Source: Aquarana catesbeiana
Taxonomy: Eukaryota; Chordata; Amphibia; Anura; Ranidae
Direction: 5' to 3'
Assembly (NCBI RefSeq): GCF_042186555.1
Contig: NC_133328.1
Coordinates: 358,669,323 to 358,733,322 of the forward strand
Length of the DNA: 64,000 nucleotides
Positions 10,165-19,531 of the stretch are shown piece by piece (positions within the stretch are counted from its first letter, which is position 1; every line of letters begins with the position of its first letter). The position numbers and the translations under genes were made by a program. The notes beneath the pieces were generated by a model that worked only from the letters and a program-made list of their open reading frames with translations, was not told the origin of the DNA and did no database searches.

Positions 10165-11110
10165 AAGGGGGCCCCCAGGTCCCGCCCCCCACCCAATGTG
10201 AATGAGTATGGGGTACATGGTACCCCTACCCATTCACCTAGGGAAAAAAAGTGTCAATAAAAAAAAACAGTACACAGGTTTTAAAATTAATTTATTAGGC
10301 AGCTCCGGGGGTCTTCTTCCGACTTCGGGGGTCTTCTGCCAACTTCGGGGGTCTCTCAGGCCTCTTCTCCCTCTCTCCGGTGTCGTCTCCGAGCTCTCTG
10401 GTTCTTCTCCATGGCCTTCTTCCTTCTGCCGGGCTCCTCCGCTATCTTCTGCTCTTTTGCCACTCTTTTGCTAGTGGAGGAGCCCGGTCTTTTGAGATGT
10501 CTTCTTCCCTCTTGTCTTCCAGAGATGTTGATACGACGTTCTCTCTGGCTGTAATGCTGTCTGTGCGCTCTGCTATGACTTATATGGGTGGTGACCCCGC
10601 CCCTATGACATCACAGTCCCGGAGCATGCTGGGACTGTGAGGTCATAAGGGGCATGGTCATGTCATCCTATGACCATGCCCCCTTATGACCTCACAGTCC
10701 CAGCATGCCCCGGGACTGTGATGTCATAGGGGGGCGGGGTCACCGCCTATATAAGTCATAACAGAGCGCACAGACAGCATTACAGCCGGAGAGAGCATCA
10801 TTTCAACATCTCTGGAAGAGAAGAGGGAAGAAGACGATCCAGATGTCCGGGCCACCACTAGCAAAAGAGCGGGAGAAGATAGCGGAGGAGCCGGCAGAAG
10901 ATCCAGACATTGGGAGAAGATGCCGGAGAGACCCCCGGAATTAGAAAAAGACCCCCGAAGCGGCCTAATAAATTATTTTAAAAACCTGTGTACTGTGGGG
11001 TTTTTTTACGCTTTTTTCCCTAGGTGAATGGGTAGGGGTACGATATACCCCATACTCATTCACAAAGCGTGGGGGGGGTCGGGATCTGGGGGCCACCTTA
11101 TTAAAGGGCA
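10165..11110. repeat. ~0.95-kb palindromic (foldback) element
   Basis: Left arm 10165-10660 and right arm 10668-11110 are imperfect reverse complements centred near 10664. Paired landmarks include the AATAAATTATTTT block and GAATGAGTATGGGGTAC block at the outer ends, the GACCCCCGAAG block, the GTCATAACAGAGCGCACAGA block, and TATGACCATGCC at the centre. No coding frame is supported. It looks like a non-autonomous foldback DNA element, related at its outer edges to the R1 family. Confidence 0.8.
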
Positions 11111-11560
11111 CTCCCGGATTCCGATAAGCCCCTCGCCTGCAGACCCCGACAACCAATGGCCAGGGTTATTGGGTGCTTTGGGGTGGGGGGCCGCAGGGCG
11201 CCCCCTCCCTCAAAGCACCCTCCTCCCCATGTTCAGGACATGCGGCCTGGTACGGCTCAGGAGGGGGGCGCTCGCTCGTCCCCACCCCCTTTCTTGACCG
11301 GCTGGGCTGCGTGCTCGGATAAGGGTCTAGTATAGATTTTGGGAGGACCCCCACGCAGTTTTTTTCGGCCTAGGGAGTTCCCCTTAAAATCCAGACCAGA
11401 TCTAAGGGCCTGGTATGCCCCTGGAGGGGAACCCATGACGTTTTTTTATTTAAAATTTGGCGTGGAGTTCCCCCTCATGATTTATACCAAACACAGTGCC
11501 TGGCATTGGCGGGGATCCAAGTCGGATCCCCACACCAGTGTGAACCCGGCTCGCAAGGTG
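11000..11560 (-). repeat. R1 family foldback repeat, copy 1
   Basis: GC-rich repeat sharing ordered blocks with five other places here: a GTGAATGAGTATGGGGTAC hairpin, a GGGGGTCTGCAG-type block, an AAAGCACC/GTTGAGG block, a CGGATAAGGGTCTGGTATGG block and a GGCGTGGAGTTCCCCTTAAA block. Reverse orientation relative to the copy at 24735. No protein is encoded. Confidence 0.65.
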
Positions 11561-11800
11561 TCAATCTCGCCAATAAAAGTGGCAAGATTGACACAATATC
11601 AGACAACAATACAGAAGTTGACCAAAGGGTGGTGGTAAAGAGCTGAAAAACCATGTGACTTGGTGAAAGTTGGTTGGAAAAGTCCTGCCGTCTGTATGCA
11701 AGAAAAACTTCTGGCCAACGCCCTTTGTACAAAAATCCAAGGGAAAGTTTGTACAAAGTCCTATCGTGTGTATGGGGCTTTACTCTCCATCTCACAACAA
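11558..11800. repeat. Possible MITE remnant
   Basis: Contains a short palindrome (GTGTCAATCTCGCCA...TGGCAAGATTGACAC, 11558-11595) and a CGTGTGTATGGGGC end typical of small DNA-transposon termini. Borders are uncertain. The next stretch, 11800-12140, is AT-rich with nothing I can assign. Confidence 0.35.
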
Positions 11801-12139
11801 TCTTTACCCAAACTCGCACAGGTGTCTTTATAATCCACAAACAATACCATTGCTGATGCAAATTTAAAATTAATGACAATTTTTTGTGCTTTTTATTATT
11901 TCCAAATATTCATAATTTGAGCCCAAAAAATGTGATATGTGTACCAACATCAGAAAGCAAAATGTAATTCCCAAAAATTTGAGGGTAATATTCTACTCTC
12001 ACCCACGAAAAAAAAACACCAAATATCACAGAATAAATCAAGAAGAATAACTCTTGAGTAATGTAATTCCATCACCTGTATGTCCAAAGAAATGCAGTAT
12101 TTATGTGTTTTTATGTGTATTTATGTGTAGTTATGTGTA

Positions 12140-12260
12140 GGAAGCTCTCACATGTGGCAGCTCTGTGGCTTTAAGGTTAGAACTTCTGCTTAGTATCCCT
12201 GAGGACCTGGGTTCAAATCCCAAACATGTTGCTTCATGTAGAGAAGTTGTCTCATCTCTC
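12140..12260 (+). repeat. Degenerate tRNA-derived SINE head
   Basis: A GTGGCTTTAAGGTTAGAAC segment resembles a pol III A box and GGGTTCAAATCCC (about 12208-12221) matches a tRNA B box. Too short to name a family. Confidence 0.5.
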
Positions 12261-12324
12261 TAGTCCTATAACTATGTCTAAATGTAGTATTTATGTGTAG
12301 GAGGGTTCCACCACCATTGTAAGC

Positions 12325-12390
12325 CTTTTCCAAAAGTATTGGGATGCCTGCCTTTACACACACATGAACTTTAATGGCAGCCCAGTCTTA
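12325..12390 (-). mobile_element. Tc1 foldback derivative, left end
   Basis: Terminal part (TATTGGGATGCCTGCCTTTA... to CAGTCTTA) of the Tc1-like element that resumes at 19532. The split is caused by the Harbinger insertion, which duplicated TTA (12388-12390 and 19532-19534). The mirror-image terminus is at about 20315-20390. Confidence 0.8.
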
Positions 12391-12864
12391 TGCCCCGTAC
12401 ACACGGTCGGACTTTGTTCGGACATTCCGACAACAAAATCCTAGGATTTTTTCCGACGGATGTTGGCTCAAACTTGTTTTGCCTACACACGGTCGCACAA
12501 AGTTGTCGGAATTTCCAATCGCCAACAACGCGGTGACGTACACCACGTACGATGAGACTAGAAAAGGCCGGTTCAGAACCAAGCGCGGCACCCTTTGGGC
12601 TCCTTTTGCTAATCTCGTGTTAGTAAAATTTTGGTGAGAGACGATTCGCGCTTTTTCAGACTCGTGGCTTTCAGATCGTTTTCTGCCGTTCAGTTTGTGC
12701 TTGTGGGTTTGTATCTACTCTTCAGTGCATGCAGTCAGTTCGTATCGGAGTTTTCTGTGTGATCTTGCCTGCTCGTTGCTGTTTTTCAGGTCGCTCTTCA
12801 CAGGCCTTGCTGTTCTTCAGTGCGTTCTGTTACTTCATTCTGAGCAGCCGACCGTTTTCTAGCC

Positions 12865-15044
12865 ATGTTTCGTATGCGTACTCCTCGTAGAGTTCGTGCT
12901 GTGCGGGGGCTTGGTGTTGGGGTCCTGACCTTGACACAAGTCCAGTCCATGAACAGGGTGGGGAGGAGTTCATGGACCAAGAATTGGTTGCTTCAGCGTG
13001 ACCAGTTCTGTCATATGCCTTTGCTCCGTGAGATCCATGAGAATAATCCTGATGATTTCAGGAACTTTCTCAGGATGACGGACCCCGTGTTTCACCGTTT
13101 GTTGGCTTCGCTGACCCCCTATATTAGCAGGCAGGATACCTGCATGAGGCAAGCCATCACTCCGGAGCAGAGGTTGGTCGCTACCTTGCGGTATTTAGCG
13201 ACAGGGAGAAGTCTGCAGGACTTGAAGTTCTCGACAGGCATCTCCCCCCAGGCTCTGGGGATCATTATCCCAGAGACCTGTTCTGCCATCATACAGGTCC
13301 TGCAGAAGGAGTATATGAAGGTAAGATTTTTATCCTTTTATATCACATTTTATTGTATTGAATGTTTGATAATATATTGTATTTCTTCCCTCATTCCCTA
13401 ATTACCATGATTGTAATATGCTGTGAATGTCCCCTTTGTTCTCATGCATGCTGGATTTTTATGTCATTATTATTTTATGTCCTTCATACATATTTGCCCT
13501 TCACTAACCTCCCCAGCATGGTCTTTCCTGGCCCTATATTCACCTCATGTAGTCACTTAACAATGTATTTTATCAGCTCCATAGTAGTGCTTTACCACAA
13601 ACACCCCCTAAAATGTTTGGAAATGTTATTTTTGATTTAAATTCAGGCAGAGTGCCAGAGGCTTTTTTTTGTGGTGTCCCCAAATTTTTTTTAACCCTCC
13701 CCCCCAACTGCTAAGTCAGCTGATCCCAATTCTCTATCCTCAATCATCTATCTGCTGACTTTGCCAAACCCATACACACTATACCCATCTCTTTACTGGT
13801 CAGATTTATGGATGAATTCCCCAAAGCATGTAGTGCAAGGGCCTGCCTGTATACTTTCCAATGGTACTGTTTAAAGTTTTTGTATCCTATTATTATCTTG
13901 ATAGGTAATAGCAGAATGTTCAAATGTCCTCAAATGTGTACAGTGTGTATTTATATCTTTGTATTGTTTGACACTTCTTACCTGTCCAGTGGGCTGCCAA
14001 TAGTGTAACTAAGGAGGGGCTGTTCCAGGTAATACCCTGTATTTAGGCATTCATCTCTCAATGAAGTGAAGAGGGTTACCTGTCCAAGAGTTCCCCCCCC
14101 TATAATGTTAGAAATGGCCCATGAGAGGGGGGAGGGAGAATATGATAGGTGTACCTTATACTTTGGCCTTGTTAAATTCCCCTTAGTAAATGCTATCTGG
14201 AGGTTGCCCCATAATGTTTGTGTCTAATCTGCTTGCCATGTTTCTGTGAAAAAATAGTAATGTTTATTTTTTTTTCCTCAACAGTTTCCTTCAACGCCAC
14301 AGGAATGGCAGACTGTGGCCTCCCACTTTGCCCAGTGGTGGGACTTTCCTAACTGCGGAGGGGCAATTGATGGGAAACACGTCCACATCGTCCCACCACC
14401 CAACTCGGGGTCGTACTATTATAATTACAAGGGGTTTAATAGTATAGTGATGTTGGCGGTGGTGTCGGCTAATTACGAGTTCTTGTATGTGGACATGGGG
14501 AAGAATGGCCGGATGTCCGATGGTGGAGTGATCGCCCAGACGGAGTTCTACAGGCGTCTCCAGAATGGCAGCTTGGACTTGCCACCTCCAGAGGACAATG
14601 TTGAAGCTCTCCCATTTGTGTTTGTTGCTGATGAAGCATTTGCGCTGGGGGACCACCTGATGCGGCCATTCCCGATGAGGACCCTCACCCCGACACAGAG
14701 GGTTTTTAATTACCGGCTGGCCAGAGCCCGAAGAGTGGTGGAGAACACATTTGGAATCCTGGCCAGCCGGTTCCAATTATTTCTGACACCCATCCATATG
14801 GCAGAGTATAAACTGAACCATATAATACTTGCCTGCTGTGTTCTCCATAATTTTTTTAAGAAAACATTCAGCCAACTATGCTGGCTCAGTTGGACCTGAG
14901 GCCGGAATCCCTAATCCATCAACACTGACAACGCTTGAAAGTGGCCGTCCTGGCTTGCCCTCCCTGAATGCCCGTGATGTCCGGTTACGCTACCTGGAGT
15001 TCTTTGCGGGTAGGGGGGCTATCAATATGCCAGACAATCTGTGA
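12865..15044 (+). pseudogene. Harbinger transposase (HARBI1-like), two exons, one frameshift
   Basis: Exon A 12865-13320 starts at an ATG after GCC and ends at donor AAG|GTAAGA. Exon B 14285-15044 follows acceptor CAACAG. Exon A encodes the Arg-rich N-terminus and the helical region (PDDFRNFLRMTDPVFHRLL, LATGRSLQDLKFSTGIS) found in HARBI1-type proteins. Exon B carries the DDE nuclease: GAIDGKHV (first Asp), NGRMSDGGV and VADEAF (second Asp region), VVENTFGIL (Glu). The frame breaks near 14850 in a T/A run after VLHNFF; the C-terminus (to NMPDNL) continues in another frame, and the copy at 50198-50581 is open there. An AATAAA lies at 15056. The intron of 964 bp is non-coding. The protein would excise and reinsert the element at TWA sites. 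Confidence 0.9.
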
Positions 15045-15214
15045 CACCTTTTTCAAATAAAAAACAACCAAAAGAAATTCTTTGTGGACATTTACTGCTT
15101 GTGTTTGTTTTAGCTGACCCTGACAGAAATGTGTTGAGTGCAGAAAATGTCGTGATTGGGTAACCTTATAAAAAACAGTGTTGGCTGGTACTTCCTAAAT
15201 GCAAAAACACATTT

Positions 15215-15260
15215 CACTACAAGTGCACTTGCAACTGCACTGAACCTGCACTTGTAGTGC
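15215..15260. repeat. Short hairpin between the convergent genes
   Basis: Arms CACTACAAGTGCA (15215-15227) and TGCACTTGTAGTG (15247-15259) are perfect complements. The counterpart in Harbinger copy 2 (49990-50007 / 50016-50033) has 18-bp perfect arms, so the structure is a family trait. Confidence 0.75.
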
Positions 15261-15634
15261 AAAGAGGATTTGCCCTTAGGAAATAACCCCCATTTTTGCA
15301 TAAAACAGCAATTACATCACCCCAAAAGTGTTGTAGTGTTGAGACAATAATCCACACATTCTTGAGTAAGGCACTTTTTTATACCTGCACAATCACATGT
15401 GCATTTCCCAAAGGTTTTTAAAACAAACCAACATGTTTGTTGTATAACAATGTTTGCAGTAGCATTATGAAAAATCAAAATATCCATTTCAGATAAAACA
15501 GGCCTGTGTAAAACCAACAAGAAAGCCAAAAAACTTGAACTTACAAAGTTCACATATGGTAAAACCTGAAGGCAATATCAGACATGAGTATTTATGAACT
15601 GTGTTTGATATAGCGTTCAGATGGGGGGAAATCA

Positions 15635-15866
15635 CCCCTGGAAAAGCCAAATTTGGAAGATGCACACCAATTTACGAATGTCAACATGTGCTATCTGCCA
15701 TCAGGGGGGATCAAGGGACGTGTTTTGGGGGAGCAAGCCCTTCCTCAACGCTACTTTATAATTGAGGAAGGGGTTGCACCCCCAAAACGCGTCCATTGAT
15801 CTCCCGTGATGGCAGATAGCACATGTTGGCACACTGTGTGCATCCTCCAAATTTGGCTTTTCTAAA
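15635..15866. repeat. ~230-nt hairpin between transposase and SANT genes
   Basis: Arms of about 105 bases: AAAAGCCAAATTTGGA..., ATGTGCTATCTGCC..., CGTGTTTTGGGGG..., CCTTCCTCAA, then a short loop and the reverse complement in order. The same hairpin occurs in copy 2 at about 49395-49615. It lies downstream of both convergent genes, hence potentially in both 3' untranslated regions. Confidence 0.8.
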
Positions 15867-15911
15867 CATTGAAAAAATTTTGGTACGATAAAACAGGTGA
15901 TTTTGTGGGGT

Positions 15912-17213
15912 TTAAATTCGCCCCAAAACATCAATGATGTTATTATTTTTTTTAATAACATCACTGATTTGTTGCTGGATGTTTTGCAATTGGAGATTAC
16001 ACCCCATAATCTCCCCGATCAGTATCTGGGCACTTTCAGATGTAAAGCGTTCTGGATCACGATCACCTAAAAAGAGATAAAGAACAAAAAAAAAGGTCTC
16101 AAAAATCTGCCACCATCCATCTCTTTTACCTGAGCCTGTGGTCGCAGACACTCACCTGTTGTGGTGCCAATCTCCACCACGTCTTCTTCTTCCTCCTGCT
16201 CTTCTTCTTGTGTTGCTATTTCCCCTTCTTCCAGAGGGGGGGGTCTCTGGTCTCCTGGGATGAGGGGTGTCCGAGTCTTTTCTCCCCTATGTAAAACAAA
16301 AATGGTATACTTAGCACACAGATATTTGATGGCAGAACTAGAAATAGGAAACATTGCTCGGAAGTGGGGTACAATTGTCTATTTTAGCAGAGTTCCAAGA
16401 TGTATATTTTTTATTGCCCTTTGTCAAGCTGCAATACTTTACCTGTTTGGTACAAGCTTCACAGATGGAGACCCCCCTATAGTATACACTGGAGCACCTG
16501 TGTGGCCCCCCCTAATAAAAATGGTGTTCTTGTGTCCCACACTAGTGCTCCAGTGTCCAGATGTGAAAACAGCTGCTCAGTGTCCTCTCCTTACACACAA
16601 TCTAGTTTGCATTTCATTCTAGTAACAAACCCATCTACACAAACAAATATTTGGCATCCAAGTAGGCCCCCAAAAATGTGTGAAAATGCATATGGCCTAA
16701 ACAATGGTGTTCTAGAGGCCGAAAGAAAAATGTTTGATACGAACGAATAATGTGCCCATGAATATTAAAGTTGACCTTTTTAAACGTTACAACTAATAAA
16801 AGCATATGGAGCAGAACGAACGTAATAAAGACAGAAAGAATAGGAACACAGCACAACTACTTACTTTTTTGCAGCACTCTCCGGATCTTTCGGTACTGCT
16901 CTGGCTCTCTCAACTTGAGGTCCGACCACCGCTTCCTGAGCTGATCTTTAGACCTTCGTACCCCGAAATTCCTCTCTAGACTCCTGACCACTTTCGCCAT
17001 GATCTTGGCCTTTCGGATGTTCGGGTTGGGGTAAGGCCCATATTTTCCGTCATAGTCGGACTTCCTCATGATGTCGACCATCTCCAACATCTCCCCAAAC
17101 GACATATTTGTGGCCTTAAAACGTCTCCTTCTGGATCGGGACGTGCCTGGATCCGGGCTTTCCTCCTCCTCCTTGCTACAATTAGCCCGCACCTGCTGTA
17201 TGTCCGCCATCAT
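15912..17213 (-). CDS. Harbinger SANT/Myb-like protein, three coding exons
   Basis: Exon 1 17213-16865 (two tandem ATGs; the second matches the copy at 48705) ends at AAAAAA|GTAAGT. Exon 2 is about 16281-16156 (126 bases, acidic, EEEQEEEEDVVEIG) with donor CAG|GTGAGT. Exon 3 is 16066-15912 after acceptor TTTTTAG. All junctions are phase 1 in this model; the exact acceptor of exon 2 is not certain. Exon 1 encodes an acidic/Arg-rich head and a trihelix/Myb-SANT-like domain (MLEMVDIMRKSDYDGKYGPY, KDQLRKRWSDLK). Exon 3 gives an IIDVL-type helical tail that may dimerise. In known Harbinger elements a Myb-like partner carries transposase to DNA and the nucleus; that role is inferred here. No frame lesion seen. 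Confidence 0.8.
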
Positions 17214-17224
17214 GCTCTTCCCCC

Positions 17225-17390
17225 ACTGCGCCAAACGAAAAGGGGCGGGGAATACACTAGAAAGAACGTCAGGGGCGGGCGGAGTTACACGCATGCGCAG
17301 TGTATATAAAGCGTAACACGCGTGCGTATTACGTTTGATCTGTGAGCGGAGGAAGGAGCATTGGACGCGGCGATCGTAAGAACGAAGGTA
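17225..17390. promoter_or_regulatory. Divergent promoter between SANT and MADF genes
   Basis: About 290 bases separate the SANT ATG (17213, minus) from the MADF ATG (17502, plus). The shared region contains ACGCATGCGCAGTG, close to an NRF-1-type GCGCATGCGC palindrome, and TATATAAA at about 17303. A first non-coding MADF exon ends at AACGAAG|GTAAGAG (17388). The same arrangement is kept in copy 2 at 48540-48705. Confidence 0.6.
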
Positions 17391-18499
17391 AGAGACAAAC
17401 TTGTGCCTATACTGCTTCTAGATTGAGGCCTATATTGTAACAAGATTAGGAGAGTTTTGTGTAACATTAGGCTTTGTCTTGTGTTGTGTCTTGCAGTGAA
17501 CATGGATATGGTACTGAAAGATAAGGACTTCATTTCAGTCTTCATAGAGATGCTAAGGGAGCTGCCCTGTCTGTGGGAGATTAAACACCCCCATTACAAG
17601 AACCAAGCAAAGAGGAAGGCAGCACTGGAGCAATTGTGTGAAATTGTGAAGCAGGTGATCCCCACGGCAGACATCACTTTAAAGATTTTCATTGGTGGCC
17701 TGAGGAGCACATATCTGAGGGAGCGCAATAAAGTCCTGGATTCGCAGAGATCCGGAGCAGCAGGTGACATCTATGTCCCCAGGATGTTGTACTACGACAG
17801 GCTGCACTTTCTGGCAGGCCAGACTGAACCCAGGCCATCCCTCTCCAGTCTTCCTTCCACGCTTCCTTCCCCCCCCGGCTGAGGCTTCTGACGCCCAACC
17901 TGGGCCTTCCAGGCCACATTTGGAGGAGCCCAGATTGAGCCAGGTATAGCATTCCTCTAAATATTTCTGCTTGTCCAATCAATGATGTGAACTATATGTT
18001 AGTTGGGAGTACTAATTAAGGATTGTGATTGATGATGCAAAACATTACAACTATGTCCCTTTTTCATACACAGGGAAGTCTCAGCCAGGAGGTGGCCGGG
18101 CCAAGCCGGCTGGCTGATATCAAGGTCCCTCCACCCCCCCTGAAAACAGAAAGTGGCAGTAGGACGAGTGGCCTAGAGGAGGCGGCTATCAGATTCTTTT
18201 GGAGGGCTACAGAGGTCCTGGGAGCACCACACACCAGGCAGGAGAACATTGCTGCATTCATAGCCTATAAAATGCAGAGGATGGAGGAGGGCCAAAAAGC
18301 CATGTGTGAGGCCCTCATATCGGAGGCTCTGGTGAAAGGTATGAGGGGCCAAATTACACCTCACACACAGCTTTGGGATGGTCCTCCTCCTCCTCCTGCA
18401 GGTCCTCCTCCTCCTCCAGGTCCTACTCCTCCTCCTGCCACATCTCCAACTGCACAGCCACAGCCGGGAATGAAGCGTGAAAGGAAGACCAGACAGTGA
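17341..18499 (+). pseudogene. Harbinger MADF-domain protein, one frameshift
   Basis: Exon 1 is untranslated (to 17388). Exon 2 runs from acceptor TTGCAG (17496), ATG 17502, to donor CCAG|GTATAG (17942). Exon 3 starts after TACACAG (18073) and ends at a TGA (18499). Exon 2 encodes a MADF domain: FIEMLRELPCLWEIKHPHY, KRKAALEQLCEIVKQV, IGGLRSTYLRERNKV. MADF domains are Myb-related DNA binders. Exon 3 has a helical ENIAAFIAYKMQRMEEGQKA segment, a Pro-rich stretch of PPPPP blocks and a basic end (KRERKTRQ). A run of eight C near 17872-17879 puts the end of exon 2 out of frame; copy 2 is in frame there. Polyadenylation signal AATAAA at 18752. MADF second genes are reported for fly PIF elements, Myb-like ones for fish elements. 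Confidence 0.82.
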
Positions 18500-18666
18500 G
18501 GATCCTGGATCCAGTCTGTTGGGCAAAAAAATTCAGCCTCTTGTGGTTCCACAGCCTGCGGACACAGATGTCATCTGCTGCTATCCAAGTCTCTGTGAAT
18601 CCCGGACCAGACTGCCCTCCCTTACATATGGACTCCTCAGGCCACCAATTTTGATGTTGAAGAATT
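18465..18666 (-). repeat. Inverted partial copy of the MADF exon at the MADF 3' end
   Basis: The reverse complement aligns end to end with MADF exon 2 (about 17690-17871): shared blocks ATTGGTGGCCTGAGGAG, GCAGCAG(A/G)TGACATCT, and the CAGACTG...GTCTTCCTT(C/T)CACGCTTC end. It covers the last codons of exon 3 and the 3' UTR before AATAAA, so the mRNA could fold into a ~180-bp imperfect hairpin. It is also present in copies 2 and 3. Confidence 0.85.
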
Positions 18667-18759
18667 GATGTCTGCCGTGGGGGTCCCAGGCTTCGCTAAT
18701 TTCTCTTGTTGATCCAGTGTTGCCTTCCTCTTTGTTTGGTTCTGATCCCTTAATAAAGG

Positions 18760-19340
18760 ATTTTTGTTTGGAATTATACTCTCCTATGTGTTTTACTTCA
18801 AAAATGACACTTTGTGAGGATTCAGGTACATTTCAAATATACAATGTGAAATGAACAAGGGACACCAACAACAAACAATCTCCTTGAGATTAAATAATAA
18901 AAGATATCAATGGTGTTGGGGTAACTTGACACACAAAACACACCCAAAAATATTCTGGAGTAAAAATAAAAATAACATTGAACAAAGATCAGCCTTGGAA
19001 AAAATCCAAACATTAAATAAAAAAAAAGGCTTAAAATCCAAAATAAAAAAAAAATAAAAAATATAAAACTGTCAGATGTGACAACTAATAACAACATATT
19101 CAGGGAATCCCACTAAAACAACACAAATAAAAGTTTGTGAGAAGTGTGTGTGAATACGAGCAGCAAAACGACTTAATTCTTGTCACATTATAAAGAAGAA
19201 GAGAGTGCGCTGTATTAAACCATTTTTAACATTGCAGCGTGACGAAAGTGCTGTATCCATTGCGAACGCTAAGTTTACCAGAACGAGCTGTCCCGTGTTG
19301 GAATTTCTTCTGAGCATGCGTGGCACTTTGTGCGTCGGAA
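18760..19340. other. Non-coding subterminal part of Harbinger copy 1
   Basis: AT-rich, including A-runs (19018-19060). The stretch from 19200 has a GCAGCGTGACGAAAGTGC block shared with copies 2 and 3 (minus strand there). No gene. Confidence 0.6.
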
Positions 19341-19531
19341 CAGGCCACACACGGTCGGAATTGACGGGATCGGATTTTGTTGTCGGAAAATTTTATCTCC
19401 TGCTGTCCAACTTTGTGTGTCGGAAAATCCGATGGAAAATGTCTGATGGCGCCCACACACGGTCGGAATTTCCGACAACATGCTCCGATCGGACATTATC
19501 CATCGGAAAATCCGACCGTGTGTACGGGGCA

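Larger units (their letters stand above)
7848..10165 (-). mobile_element. L1/Tx1-group LINE, 5'-truncated and split by the ERV
   Basis: Minus-strand ORF2 fragments read endonuclease (10110-9412), linker, RT (9036-8098), post-RT (8077-7848). The sequence stops at the ERV LTR edge in the middle of a conserved ORF2 segment that continues uninterrupted in the other LINE near 22300. The ERV therefore inserted into this LINE, whose 3' end should lie beyond the other LTR, left of the window. The start of the endonuclease is missing: the 5' end is lost at about 10115-10165, where a short triplicated AATCTCTACTTCTT motif borders a palindromic repeat. Confidence 0.88.
12391..19531 (+). mobile_element. 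PIF/Harbinger DNA transposon, copy 1 (three genes)
   Basis: 7141-bp element with perfect terminal inverted repeats starting TGCCCCGTACACACGGTCGG at both ends and a TTA target duplication, the 3-bp TWA type known for Harbinger. It holds a two-exon transposase (+), a SANT/Myb-like gene (-) convergent with it, and a MADF gene (+) divergent from the SANT gene. Subterminal regions repeat the ACACACGGTCGGAA box (19346-19360, 19454-19468, and the terminus), probable protein-binding sites. Transposase and MADF each have one frameshift, so this copy is near-intact but probably not autonomous as assembled. Confidence 0.93.

Noticed and set aside
12170..12230. Functional tRNA gene
   Set aside because: Only A/B-box-like pieces with no foldable cloverleaf; fits a SINE head.
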